Source of the DNA: Cycas panzhihuaensis
Taxonomy: Eukaryota > Cycadophyta
DNA: 64,000 nucleotides
Assembly: GCA_023213395.1 (NCBI GenBank)
Contig: CM041465.1
Coordinates: forward strand, 115,203,741 to 115,267,740
Reading direction: 5' to 3'
Below the pieces are notes generated by a model. That model was not told where the DNA came from and did no database searches. It saw nothing but the letters and a program-made list of their open reading frames with translations. Below are positions 1-9,267 of the stretch, one piece after another. Positions within the stretch are counted from its first letter, which is position 1. Each line of letters opens with the position of its first letter. Position numbers and translations under genes: made by a program.

Positions 1-505
1 CTTTTCTCTATTAGATTCTATTAAAAAGGAGAAATCCTTGTTATGTTAAGTAGAAGAGTTTCTTAGGTGGATGATTATGATCCTTTTTTTTGTAAAAAGT
101 GAAAGTAAAAAAAAAAGAAAAAATAAAGGAAAAAGAGTGAAGTAAAAAAAAAAAAAGGGAGTTAAAAGAAAAAAGTGAAAGAAAGTTTATTTCTTTTTCA
201 TCCTCTTATAATTTGAAGTAAGTTACATGACAACTTTGTCCCCACCTATCTATCTGTAGGTTGGGTTCATTTGGATGAATCATTTAGGATTTTTGGATCT
301 AGCTGCTTAGGTCCATCGTGGCCTCAGTTATGATTGAACCTTGCTTGAAACCTTACTAGTTTTGATCGTAATCATCCTACTTATGATCTTCCTTCTTTCT
401 TCATCATTATCATAGATCTACATTTGTTACCATCTCCTTACTGAATGATTCCTACACCTTCCCTTATCAATCATACAATCTCCAAGTTTTGATCCTTTAG
501 TCCCC
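1..505. other. AT-rich non-coding flank upstream of RNase H remnant A
   Basis: No coding region is visible here. The first 200 bases are A-rich with homopolymer runs. The stretch just before 506 is pyrimidine-rich and resembles in position and composition the leader of the RNase H ORF in the younger element T, so it is probably decayed retrotransposon sequence. Confidence 0.4.
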
Positions 506-913
506 ATGGCATTAAGTATCTTCACCGATGGGGGTAGTAGAGGAAACCCAGGACCGTTTGCTTCTACTTGGGTGGTTTATGACCAATTAAGAAGTCCCCT
601 CCTTTCCACAGTTTTTTTCATACCTAGGGCAACCAATAATGAAGCTGAATATCTTGTGATTATAGGAGTTATGTTAGATATTTCTTGCTTTTACCTTGGA
701 CCTATTACTATATATGCTGACTCTCAGGTTGTAGTCTCTTAATTGGTTTGAATATATTAGGTCCACTCTTCACAGCTCCTTCTTTTTCATCATCAGACTT
801 TATCATTATTATCCCTATTTACTTTAGTAACCATTCAATATATATCTCATACCATTCACCATGAAGCTGACACTCTCATTTCCTTGATCCTTGAAGATTA
901 TTTTAGTTGATTT
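506..913 (+). pseudogene. RNase H (archaeal-type, second RNase H of a Tat-like gypsy element), decayed copy A
   Basis: The reading frame begins with ATG and MALSIFTDGGSRGNPGP, which carries the first catalytic Asp. NNEAEY (Glu) and YADSQVVVS (Asp) follow. A stop at about 740 interrupts it, but similarity to the intact copy at 6170-5748 continues in the same frame to HHEADTLISLILED near 895, which holds the last Asp. This enzyme class degrades RNA in RNA:DNA hybrids; in Tat-lineage elements it is a second RNase H beside the one fused to RT. At least three in-frame stops make this a pseudogene. It lies on the plus strand, so its parent element runs left to right. Its place to the left of PMD copy A differs from the order in T and B. 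Confidence 0.85.
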
Positions 914-934
914 TCTTCTTTTAACTAGGGGCAT

Positions 935-1006
935 CCATTCTAGAATAAGTATAAACTACCACTCTAGAATGAGTATAAACTACCACTTTATGATGAGTAT
1001 AAACTA
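935..1006 (+). repeat. Three tandem 24-bp repeats containing AGTATAAACTA
   Basis: Units at 935-958, 959-982 and 983-1006 each read CCA(T/C)T(C/T)TA-GAAT(A/G)AGTATAAACTA with few changes. A single extra copy lies at 1509-1532. The motif resembles one just after the integrase end in element T (minus strand, about 9885-9860). Confidence 0.85.
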
Positions 1007-1750
1007 TTGGTTTGGAGAGCCTATAGGTTGAGGTAGTTAGAAGATTATGTCGATAGGTATGAGAATGAAGTGAGATATGTAAGAGGGCTAGACCCACGTG
1101 GGAATCTTAGGCTATAGAGGATCTTGGTAGGGGGCAAGTTCCTAAAAGCTTCTTGCCCTTGGAAGGAGCCAATGAGAAATCTAGTATACTTGGATAGTTG
1201 GTTGTTTATTAAGTGAGATTAGTTTTATTTGGTAAATAACTCACTTTTTTTATGGTATATTATGTAAATATGAGGTTATCCCATGTTTATATAATCTATC
1301 AAGAGTATGATGCAAGTTATATTAGTTTCCTTCTGTGAGATTCATATCATTCCATCTTCTAGTTTTATAAACTTATTACCGTTTAGTTCTAGATGGTTTT
1401 AAGTTTATGAAAATAGAATAAGTAAACCTTATACTTACCCCATTTTAAAATTTTATCTACCTTCTGGTCTTCATTCTTTCTCAAAATCTTATCTTTTCTA
1501 AACCATCTCCACTCTAGATCAAGTATAAACTACCATGTATATAGTATGATAAAAAACCAAAAAAAAAAAAAAGTGTATCACCTTAAAAGGACAAAAAAAA
1601 AAAAAGATAAAAAATTTATTACATGTTTCTTTGGATAGTCACACTAATGAGTGTATTCTATACTTAAATTTGAATGGGAATAAGGGGGAAATTTTTTTTA
1701 GAGATAAGTAATCATACATAAGTTTTGAGAGAAAGAGATCAATATACATA
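1007..1750. other. Unassigned decayed sequence
   Basis: No family is recognised. Plus frame 1012-1210 gives a fairly continuous translation with two stops (WRAYRL, LEDYVDRYENEVRYVRGLDP, WKEPMRNLVYLDSWL), which could be an old coding remnant. The rest is AT-rich with A-runs near 1560 and 1595. Confidence 0.3.
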
Positions 1751-1751
1751 G

Positions 1752-2330
1752 GATAATAAAATATGGTACATCTATCACCCAGGTGACTCATAATACATGA
1801 CTCATAATATATGTCTTATAATACATGACTCATAGTACATGTTAGAGGCTCATAAAATCCCTCTCATAATCCCCTTATCTCCCAATCATCATACCATACA
1901 CTCATCCCTCTGACTCATAATGAGATCCCTGAGGTACATCTAGATGTGCTCTCTCCCTCCTACTTGAAGTCTCTCTATGTCTAGACTCTCTACAGGGTGG
2001 GAGGTGGTATCGCCCCTACGACACTATCATACTAGTTGATGGAGTATACCTGGCTCCTACTTGAGCCAACATCATCCTTCATAGGTGTCGTGTCTCCTCC
2101 TCACCTACCCTCATCTCTAGCTCTCATATCCGTAACTCTACCCTCATATCTAGGTAGAGGTCTTGAGCTCTGAGTGCATGGCTATAATACTCTATATAAT
2201 GCCCCAACAACTTAAAATCCACTACATTCTAAGTAGGCACCTGATCTGATGCTAGAATATAGAGGAAGATCACCTCTAATGTCCTCTAAACCTCCTCAAG
2301 ATAATCATCTCATTACCTTCCTAATAGAAA
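1752..2330 (-). pseudogene. PMD passenger gene copy A, exon 3 (coiled-coil C-terminus), decayed
   Basis: This is the minus-strand continuation of the split PMD gene copy A after its predicted second intron. From about 2230 down to 2040 the frame reads HYIEYYSHALRAQDLYLDM, then RVELRI and ELEMRVGEEETRHL, with heptad-like spacing. It corresponds to the coiled coil of the T copy (8900-9075). The lower end is set only by matching the 579-base exon 3 of T. Several stops are present. Confidence 0.5.
1786..1843. repeat. Short tandem repeat, GACTCATAATACAT-like unit
   Basis: About four imperfect units of 14-16 bases with the core CTCATAATACATGA lie in a row. They fall near the predicted end of PMD copy A. 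Confidence 0.7.
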
Positions 2331-2424
2331 CATACCATATATGATTAGTCCCTTGGAAGAAGAAGGCTCTCAAAAGAAAAGAAATACTATGCAATGGGAT
2401 AAATAAACCAATTAAATTGCATAC
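2331..2424 (-). other. Predicted intron 2 of PMD gene copy A
   Basis: On the minus strand a GTATGC donor begins at 2424 and a pyrimidine-rich TTTCTATTAG acceptor ends at 2331. The 94-base intron sits where the T copy has its 109-base intron (8580-8688). The bases just after the acceptor also align (GAGG-rich stretch). Confidence 0.55.
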
Positions 2425-2747
2425 TTAGAGATCCTTCTCCTACTAGCTCTCTACCCAGCACCTCCCCTGTTGGTAGTCCTCTCCTCCTTGTGGATCTTGA
2501 TGAGCCTCTTGAGCAACTCTACCCTCTCTAACTCTACTCCCTCCATCTTTACCCTGCCCATCAGTTGATCCTAGCTCCATACTCTGAATGAAGCCTCCTC
2601 TCCCCTCCATTGGTATTCCACCTCCTCCCCTGAGCACCTGGTAACTCCCTCCTGCTCCACCACTAGAGGAGGCACCTCCTCTACCTCCTTGTCCAATCTC
2701 CTCTCCTCCTTTTTCACCTCTTCCACCATGTGCTCCTCTATTATATC
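2425..2747 (-). pseudogene. PMD gene copy A, distal part of exon 2 (acidic/charged linker), decayed
   Basis: The minus-strand frame is rich in Glu and Lys (EEHMVEEVKKEERRLDKEVEE) and corresponds to the charged linker after the PMD domain. It is separated from the main part of exon 2 (19359-20265) by insertion of element T. Without T and one target duplication, exon 2 measures about 1230 bases against 1214 in T, which supports the join. Confidence 0.6.
2743..2747. repeat. Target site duplication ATATC, left copy (element T)
   Basis: ATATC directly precedes the left LTR and is repeated exactly at 19354-19358 after the right LTR. Five bases is the usual Ty3/gypsy duplication length. Confidence 0.85.
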
Positions 2748-5345
2748 TGGATGCACTATTACGGGATAACTACCTAACTGATAGGTGTGGGGGAGAGTGA
2801 GTGGTGAAATGATAGAAGATGGAACCTAAAAGGTGAGTAACTATCACGCAGAGCGGCCCGTGCACCAGAGCACGAGTTTGGGATCTGCAATGGAGTATGG
2901 CTACTATCAGGTGACCCTTCACTGCTTCGAACAAGGGGTGAAGGTGCGTAGGGAAAACCTGGGTTGACCTAGAGGTAAGACCCTCCCACCCTTGGGTGGC
3001 CAGAAGGGGGGAAGAGAGAACCTAATGGAGATAGGCCAAGAGTAAGCCTACACAACCTAATCGGGTGCACAAGTGATGCGTGAAGCAAGGCGCTTGTGTG
3101 GTTAAGGAGAGAGGAGGAAAGGTAGGGGAGAAGAGGGCTCCTACAATCTTTCCTACGAACGGTAAAGATGCATGTAACAAGACAAATGAGTCACAAACAA
3201 ATACCAAGCCAATTTTCCCCTTTTATCTTTCAATGTGCTAGTTACTAAGAGAGAAATAAAAGGAAAAAAAGAGGTAGCGAAGGGGCATGAAACGTACACT
3301 TGGACCGAGGGCGTGCGGGATGAAGAAGCCTTCTCGAGGAGCACCCAACCACTCCGCGCGACAGACTGGATGCGAGATGTTGCGGCGGGCAAAAGAGGGG
3401 CTTCCTTACCTTCTCCAGAAAATCACATGCGATACCAAAGAAAGAAAGGAAGCACCAACTAATAAATGAAACAGCATAAAAACATAACGCATACAAATGT
3501 GCTTACCGGTAACGAGGCCAACGGGCGATGTTCTCCGCGCTTCCCAAATACCTGCAAGTAATAGCGGTCTCTCTCTCTTCCCGAAGGAAGAACATTAACA
3601 TACAACACAAAACTCTAGCAATATATGCCTAAATAACATAAACGAGAATCTGAATATACATGCGTTAGTGCTAATCTAACGATGAAAGTATCAAGAGAAA
3701 GTGACCAAGGTGAAAGTAAATGATTGGGTAAGCCTCAGAGTGGCCTACCTCCCGCAAATGATGCCCTAACCTCCCCTCAAGAGCCACGAGGCAGCGAGGA
3801 TAGAGTCGAGAGCAAGGGCTAGAAAACGGCAGTAAACAGGGCAAAGGGAGGCCCAAGGACACCCACGACGAACCGGGATGCTATGAGGAGCAAACCGGGT
3901 GGCCGGGAAGAAAAGGTGAAGCAAAACCAGCGGTTGGGACTTATGAGTGATGCCCAAACCTAGGCAAAAAGGCCCCAAATCAGCGCTACAACTTGTGACA
4001 GCGCTGGTTTAGGCAACCAAATGGAGCCTTCAAACCCTTGTTTGCAAGCCAAGGGCAGCACAGGGTGAGAGGGAGGCTTTGGAGGGCTTAGAGCCACTTA
4101 GGGAGCCTGGAAGGTGGTACGGAATCCACCCAGCTCCTCTCCAAAACCTATGCCACACCTCAACACTGCTGCCTTGAGCAGCAAACATAGGCAAGAAGTA
4201 TAGAAAGAGTGGTATAGCAGTCCTCAGAAGGGAGGAAAACCAACTCTCAAGAAATAAGCAAGAGCAAACAAGCTTAAGCATAAATATCATGAGAAAAGCC
4301 AATATAAAACAAGGAATACCTGAAAAGGGGAGGCAAGGGGTTTGCCTCAGTCAAGGAGCAGTGAAGAGGGGCTGAGAAATCAGCCCAGATCCAAGTAATG
4401 AGGTGTTTGGGACCCTACTACGGAGATGTGATGAGAAACACCTGCACTCGGGGCACTTGTGGGCTGCCTGAGCAAAGATCAACTAGAAACCACTCCAAAG
4501 GGGCCCTCTCCAAGGCGTTTGAGGGGCTGGGAGAATGTATCAGCCACGCTAAAGGAGAGCTGGGCACTGTAGGAAGGGTGCAGGTCCAATTGTAGCAGAG
4601 CAGGGAGGAGGCGGAGGCGGTGAGAGGATGTTTCCTTGAGAGCAATTCCAAAAGTGAGCCAAAAAGATCCTTGAAAATGAGCCAAAAAGGGCTTAAGTAC
4701 TCAAACAAAACCCTAAAGCGGGCGATTAGGGCATAGCTAGAAGAGAAATAAGGCGCGAGCCATGTGGCAGTTTCACAATAAATGTGAAATTGCCACGACA
4801 GATTTTTAAAAAGCACACAGGACGGTCGTCACTAAGAATTTTCTTGATGCAGATATTCAGGCGGTACCATGAAAAATCTGGTGGTACGCACCTAGAGCCA
4901 AAAATAGGGCCCACCAACCAGTCCAAGCTGGGGGCAGATGACCGAAAGGACTAATGGGAAGCTAAGACACCTACCCGGGGGTAAACATGCCAACAAACGG
5001 GTCCAAGGGAGCAAAAGTAGGGCTCGACCGGGGTGGCAAGTTGACCAAACGATGATGGGACATCACACGGGTAGAGGTGGTGCAAGCTTAGTGGATCCTG
5101 GAGCGAGGAGGGCAGATGCGGGAAGTGATGTGTTCACCAGGGTGCCACGCTCACTAGGAGTGTGCCCTTGCTATAGTCGTCATAGGCTAAAATAAGTGTG
5201 GACGACTACAAGGTCACCCACAAAGTCATACACATTTAGATACGCAAGCAAACACCTAATAAAAGAAAGCGGCGATAATGCAAAAAACATACCTGTACTT
5301 ACCTGAGTCGGTGATTCCGTATCCATTCCCGGAAGCCGGGAAACA
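2748..5345 (-). repeat. 3' LTR of element T
   Basis: This 2.6-kb LTR is a near copy of 16760-19353. On the plus strand it begins TG and ends CA (GGGAAACA at 5338-5345). In sense it starts TGTTTCCCGG. Small ORFs inside (for example 4418-4816) are not conserved proteins. It ends against internal sequence at 5346. Confidence 0.9.
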
Positions 5346-5747
5346 TCGCCTTGGCGTGAAAGCCTCGCCACTCAGAAGCCTAGTGCGATGGCGAATGCTG
5401 GCAACACAACTGTCAATAGCACATGTGTATAGATATATCAATCAAGATCATAACAGTAGGCAAGGGTGCCGGCAAGTGTCGTGGCGGGATGCGTGGATAC
5501 GAAAGCGGCGGTGGAGACCACATAGGGGCTGCCTATGGGCCACCTGGAAACTGACTGGAGGAATGAGGCAGGTGAGGGGGCTGCCCCCACCATAAAGAAT
5601 GCAAAGGAACATGCATAGCTAAATAAGGACAAATAGTGGGTACCATAGTTTTACCTCATTAGTAACCCAGTTTCGGAGGTGCAAACGGATCGCAAAGCAA
5701 AGTGATAGACAACCTGGGGCTTGGGCGGTGGGAAGGCCAGGAAAACC
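5346..5747 (-). other. 3' untranslated region of element T
   Basis: This is internal sequence between the RNase H stop and the 3' LTR. No coding sequence is recognised. A classical polypurine tract is not obvious next to the LTR; the 20 sense-strand bases before it are only moderately purine-rich. Confidence 0.5.
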
Positions 5748-6170
5748 TCAGGGATGGTCAGCAAGAAGGGAGAGGCGGCGCTCAAGGATGAGGTGAATGA
5801 GGCTATCCACCTCAGCGTTAAGGGCCCGAGGGATATGCTGGATATCAACAGAAGAAAAACGGGCCAGGAGGGACCTGGCAGCAGAAGTAAGAGTCCTCAA
5901 GTGAGGGCATTGTACCTGGTAAACCTGGGTGAGATGAGACACTACGACTTGAGAGTCGCAAAGCAAAACAATGGGTCCATGATGGAAACAGAGAGCATCA
6001 GTGAGGGCTTCAATAACAGCTGTATACTCGGCTTCATTATTGGTAGCCTCTGGGAGGAAGATCTCAGAGCGGAGGAGATCATGTCCAGAAGGGCTGCAGA
6101 GAATCCATGCAGCGGCAGAAGGTCCAGGATTACCGCAGCTTCCGCCGTCGGTAAAGATGTAGATGGACAT
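5748..6170 (-). CDS. Second (archaeal-type) RNase H as a separate ORF, 140 aa
   Basis: This intact 140-residue frame has Asp8 in IFTDGGSCGNPGP, Glu48 in TNNEAEY, Asp72 in LLCDSQVVV and Asp122 in NAEVDSL, the four acidic residues expected of an active RNase H. ATG at 6170 is chosen because copies A (506) and B (31916) also start with ATG at this point, two or three residues before the first strand; a frame extension upstream to 6287 looks like leader. Its likely role is to remove RNA from the RNA:DNA hybrid during reverse transcription, supplementing the RNase H fused to RT. It lies 3' of integrase, beyond the antisense PMD gene, about 400 bases before the LTR. How it is translated is unknown: splicing, re-initiation or a separate transcript are possible. 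Confidence 0.88.
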   Translation of the reverse strand: MSIYIFTDGGSCGNPGPSAAAWILCSPSGHDLLRSEIFLPEATNNEAEYTAVIEALTDALCFHHGPIVLLCDSQVVVSHLTQVYQVQCPHLRTLTSAARSLLARFSSVDIQHIPRALNAEVDSLIHLILERRLSLLADHP

Positions 6171-6684
6171 AGGTGACACAAAATCTAAGCAGACAATGGG
6201 TGATGAAAGCAACGCTAAAAAAATGAGCAAAAGGTGGCCGTGAAGGGTAGGAGGACCTAGCAATGAGGTTACCCAAAGCGAGAGCACGCAATCCGATCAC
6301 CGGTAGAGAGTGGTCGGAAGGAAAAGCCTCTTGGGACGCCAAAAGGTTGCTTTAAAAAGTGAAACATGCCCCCAGGCGGGGGAGCATTCCCTTTGGGGAC
6401 CCCAAGAGCGGAAAAGGGCCGCGGAAACGAGTCTAGGGCAACGAAATGAGCCAAACGAGTATAAACTCAGGCAGGCACGGGAGTGGCGCGTAAAATGATG
6501 CAGAAGGGCCCTGGCAAAAGTGCGATAATGAGGCACCATAAATGCCCTCACAAGGGCGGGCAAAAAGGGCATCGACAAGGCACAATTGACGACAGGGCCA
6601 GAAGGCAAAGGTAATCAGGACAATGAGACGGTCCCAACGACTGACGCGAGACCAAAAACAGAGGGAGTGCCCGTTGGGGCCCAC
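6171..6684. other. Spacer between RNase H and PMD promoter in element T
   Basis: This is GC-rich sequence with no conserved protein on either strand. Open frames such as 6297-6608 (-) and 6433-6909 (-) show no recognisable domain. It lies between two divergent genes, so it may hold control sequences for both. Confidence 0.4.
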
Positions 6685-6694
6685 TTTATATAAG
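6685..6694 (+). promoter_or_regulatory. TATA box of the antisense PMD gene (TTTATATAAG)
   Basis: TATATAA at 6687-6693 follows GGGGCCCAC by a few bases. PMD copy A has the same arrangement on its strand (GGGCC then TATATATAAG, 20790-20773) and copy B a weaker one (GGCCC then TTTATAATA, 33593-33618). The distance to the exon 1 ATG is about 160 bases in T and about 145 in A. Repetition in copies that are otherwise so diverged argues for a real promoter. Confidence 0.65.
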
Positions 6695-6851
6695 GAAAAC
6701 AACGGGAAAATGGATTCATTTTCATTGGCTCTCGTATGAAACCAGAGCCATTTCCTTACGCAATGAGCGCCACCCAACTTTAGAGGCATCTCGAGGAGAT
6801 CGGCGGTCGGATCGGAGAGCGGAGAGAGTCGGCCACGACCAGGCAGACGAC

Positions 6852-9267
6852 ATGGCAGTAGCGAGACCAGATCCAGTGAGTGGATGTCACTAAACCTAGC
6901 CCATTTCAAAGTTCAAAGTTTGAAGGTTTTTCAGCTTTTGAAGTAATTTTTGCGTAGTGTTAGTGCCCCTTATGGGCAACGGAAGGCCTCTCGGGATCCG
7001 AATCAGACCCAGAAAGAGGCGGGGACCTGGGCATTAGGGAGCCCTGGTCCTGGTGGGCCCCACGGGGTCCACCAGAAGAATTTTTTTTGGTTTTGGGCAG
7101 AAAACCCCCCCCTTGGGGGGGGTCACCGTTCGTACCGCGACAATGATCGTGGTGCTCTGATCATTGCTGCGGGCCTCACATCACCGCGAGACCCGTGCCA
7201 AACTTAGCAGTACCGCTAAGTTTGGCACCGTACGAAACAACAAGGCAAAAAGATAGATATAAAGGCCCAAAAGAGCCCCAAATCTCAGACAGAGAGAGAT
7301 TTGGGAGAGAAAGAGATGACAGTGACTAACATGAGACTGACTTGAGTTATTTTTGGTGTGAACAGGCTGTCCTCGCAGTAGATAACCGCGAGAACGTCGG
7401 TATGGCTATGCTGAGTTACATGGAGATGACGACTCAGGAGGATAGGGACATGCTGCAGAGGTGTGGCCTGTATAAGGCCCTCAAGACACCTCAATACACA
7501 TCGGATCAGAGGCTATTGGTCGATATAGTGTCCCATTGGGACAGGAGGAGACATGTGTTCCACCTACCACAGGTGGGGGATGTGATGGTCATGCCGAGGG
7601 ATATTCGGTGGATACTGGGAGTTCCAGTGACAGGGAGGCCGGTGAGACTCGGGACGCTGCCCAGCACTGAGGCAGCACACAGGGAGACAACTCTGTTCTT
7701 CACAGGAGCTGACAGGTGGGATAGGAGAGGAGCACCCCTCCAGACAGTTCTGATGTCAGATATTCCTCGAGTGAGGAAGTTAGTTATACTGTGCATTCTG
7801 TTCCAGATTTCCCAGAAACAGAACTATCGGGAGGTACCAGGAGGATGGATGGATGCAGTTCGCCGCTGTGAAGCCGACGAGAGGATGGACTGGGAAGCCC
7901 TGATAGCAGAGAACCTCGTTGTCGAGCTGGATACTATCAGGACATCCAACAGAGGTGGGCTATCATATAACACACTGCTACAGTGCTGGTACTTCGACCA
8001 TTTCGCGGTGGCACCGGTGAGGACCACACCCCATTACAAAGCAGGCCCCGATGGTCCACAGGTGGCGAGACTCGGCCGAGGGGCGGAGGGGCGGGGCCCA
8101 TGTCAGATGATCGGTGGAGGCCACATCACTAGACCTCCTCACCCTCCCAGACTACATAGCTGAGCCCTACAGGATGGTGAGGTGGGATAGCGGCAGCAGG
8201 CAAAGGCGGGAGTGCCCGCAGGTGATGATAGCAGCGATGATGGAGATAGTGGAGACAATGGAGATAGTGGGGATAGCGGGGCCAGCCCGTCATGACCTGC
8301 AGGGGAGGTAGGTCCTTCAGGGATAGCGATGCAGTAGAGGTCCATCCCGGGCTGCCGAGGAGGCAGGACTGTCAGGAGCACAGGGTGAGGTCAGAGGACC
8401 CGTGACTAGGGCCCGCAGGCTACGGATCGTGATGGGATCCGCAGGGGCGAGAGCTGGGCCTACCCCCACGAGGAGAGGGACCCAGGCAGAGGAGGTGCTT
8501 GAGGACGAGGCACCTGCAGCTGGCGGAGAGCCAGGAGGGGAGGATGCCGCGTGACCGGAGGAGTAGGCAGCCACATCAGGTGAGACCTAACCTTTTCCAG
8601 AGTCATTTGGCATCCAGATAGATGTTTGGTTTGGTTTGATCATGGTATGGTGAGATATAGACTGACACATGGCATGTTACATTGGCAGTCTGGCAGAGAT
8701 CGGGGAGGCGGTCGAGGTGAGGAGATATTCCCTCGGTGTATGCAGAGGGGCAACAGGCCATCCAGGCGGTGATGAGCCTACGGCGGGGAGCCTGAGAGAG
8801 GCATTCGCCTCGTTGGTGAGGGTGAGGGACATATGGGATGCGGAGTCCCAAGAGCATGTCGCATCCGGGGCAGCTGCGGCAGGGAGAGGATGATGCGAGG
8901 CAGCGAGGCAGTGCGAGGGGCAGTGCAGGCTCTAGAGGCACGGGGCGGTGCAGGTGGAGATGAAGAGAGCAGAACCCAGCTAGCAGTGATCACTGAGCGT
9001 CTCAGGGGGACAGAGGAGGCACTCCGGGGAGAGCAGGATCGTATCCAGGCCAGATACGATCAGTTAGTAGCATAGATGGTCACGAGGTCGAGCCGGAGCA
9101 GGACATGGACCCACACGACGACGACAACCTCGAGACGACCTAGGGATGAGGAGAGCGAGGTAGGCAGCTCGCGGAGGCCCAGGAGGAGCCTCAGAGGCAT
9201 GTGGTCCCCAGGAGAGGGATCACAGAGACCGGGAGATGGCACCCCAGGAGCGAGGCCACAGCAGTAG
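6852..9267 (+). CDS. Plant mobile domain (PMD)-like protein, spliced passenger gene antisense to element T
   Basis: Predicted exons are 6852-6875, 7366-8579 and 8689-9267, about 605 codons. Exon 1 (MAVARPDP) joins exon 2 in frame. Residues after the join lead into the PMD core: LLVDIVSHWDRRRH, HVFHLPQVGDVMVMPRDIRW and ILGVPVTGRPV, matching the family pattern W-x-THTFHLP-GE-T-TL-DV-LLGLP-DG-PV. An Asp/Ser/Gly acidic stretch (about 8221-8292) and a C-terminal coiled coil (RTQLAVITERLRGTEEALRG) follow. Host PMD proteins (the MAIN and MAIL1 family in Arabidopsis) are nuclear and act in gene and transposon silencing; the domain also occurs in transposons. The frame appears broken near 8090 and 8190 (compensating shifts) and by stops near 8305 and 9073. 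The PMD assignment rests on motif memory. Confidence 0.7.
7105..7228. other. Cluster of three perfect hairpins upstream of the PMD exon 2
   Basis: Three inverted repeats lie in a row. First, C8-TT-G8 at 7105-7122. Second, CAATGATC / GATCATTG with a 10-base loop at 7141-7166. Third, a 14-bp stem GTGCCAAACTTAGC / GCTAAGTTTGGCAC with a 6-base loop at 7195-7228. They fall inside predicted intron 1. The core of the third is shared with a hairpin in the solo LTR (43995-44023). Function unknown. Confidence 0.75.
7258..7263 (+). promoter_or_regulatory. Second TATA-like site, upstream of exon 2
   Basis: TATAAA lies 53 bases before an ATG at 7316 that opens only a 9-codon frame. It could start a shorter transcript whose translation begins at the in-frame ATG 7402 in exon 2. 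The copy A and B equivalents are not obvious, so the upstream TATA at 6687 is preferred. Confidence 0.3.
8580..8688 (+). other. Predicted intron 2 of the PMD gene (T copy)
   Basis: The donor CAG|GTGAGA is at 8580, a CTGAC branch site at 8662-8666, and the acceptor TTACATTGGCAG ends at 8688. The length of 109 bases is typical for plants. Copy A has a matching intron (2424-2331). Confidence 0.65.

Larger units (their letters stand above)
6876..7365 (+). other. Predicted intron 1 of the PMD gene (T copy)
   Basis: The donor CCA|GTGAGTGGA at 6876 is the same in copy A (20608, minus strand). The acceptor GTGTGAACAG ends at 7365. In A (GATGCAG) and B (TTTATAG) an acceptor lies exactly 30 bases before the aligned Glu/Lys-Asn codons. 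A TGACTT branch-like motif precedes it in T and B. Both sides are in phase 0, so exon 1 and exon 2 join in frame. Confidence 0.65.

Noticed and set aside
2748-5345. Many 60-130 codon frames inside the T LTRs (for example 4418-4816, 4030-4302)
   Set aside because: They lie in LTR sequence, differ between the two LTR copies (stops and shifts), and show no domain.
5721-6176. 151-codon plus-strand frame opposite RNase H
   Set aside because: It overlaps the RNase H antisense and is not kept in copies A or B.
7195-7228. Hairpin as a bacterial-type terminator or tRNA-like structure
   Set aside because: No T-run follows, no tRNA arms are present, and it lies in a predicted plant intron.
7316-7345. 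ATG at 7316 as the PMD start
   Set aside because: It opens only nine codons before a stop and is out of frame with exon 2; the spliced start at 6852 fits all copies better.
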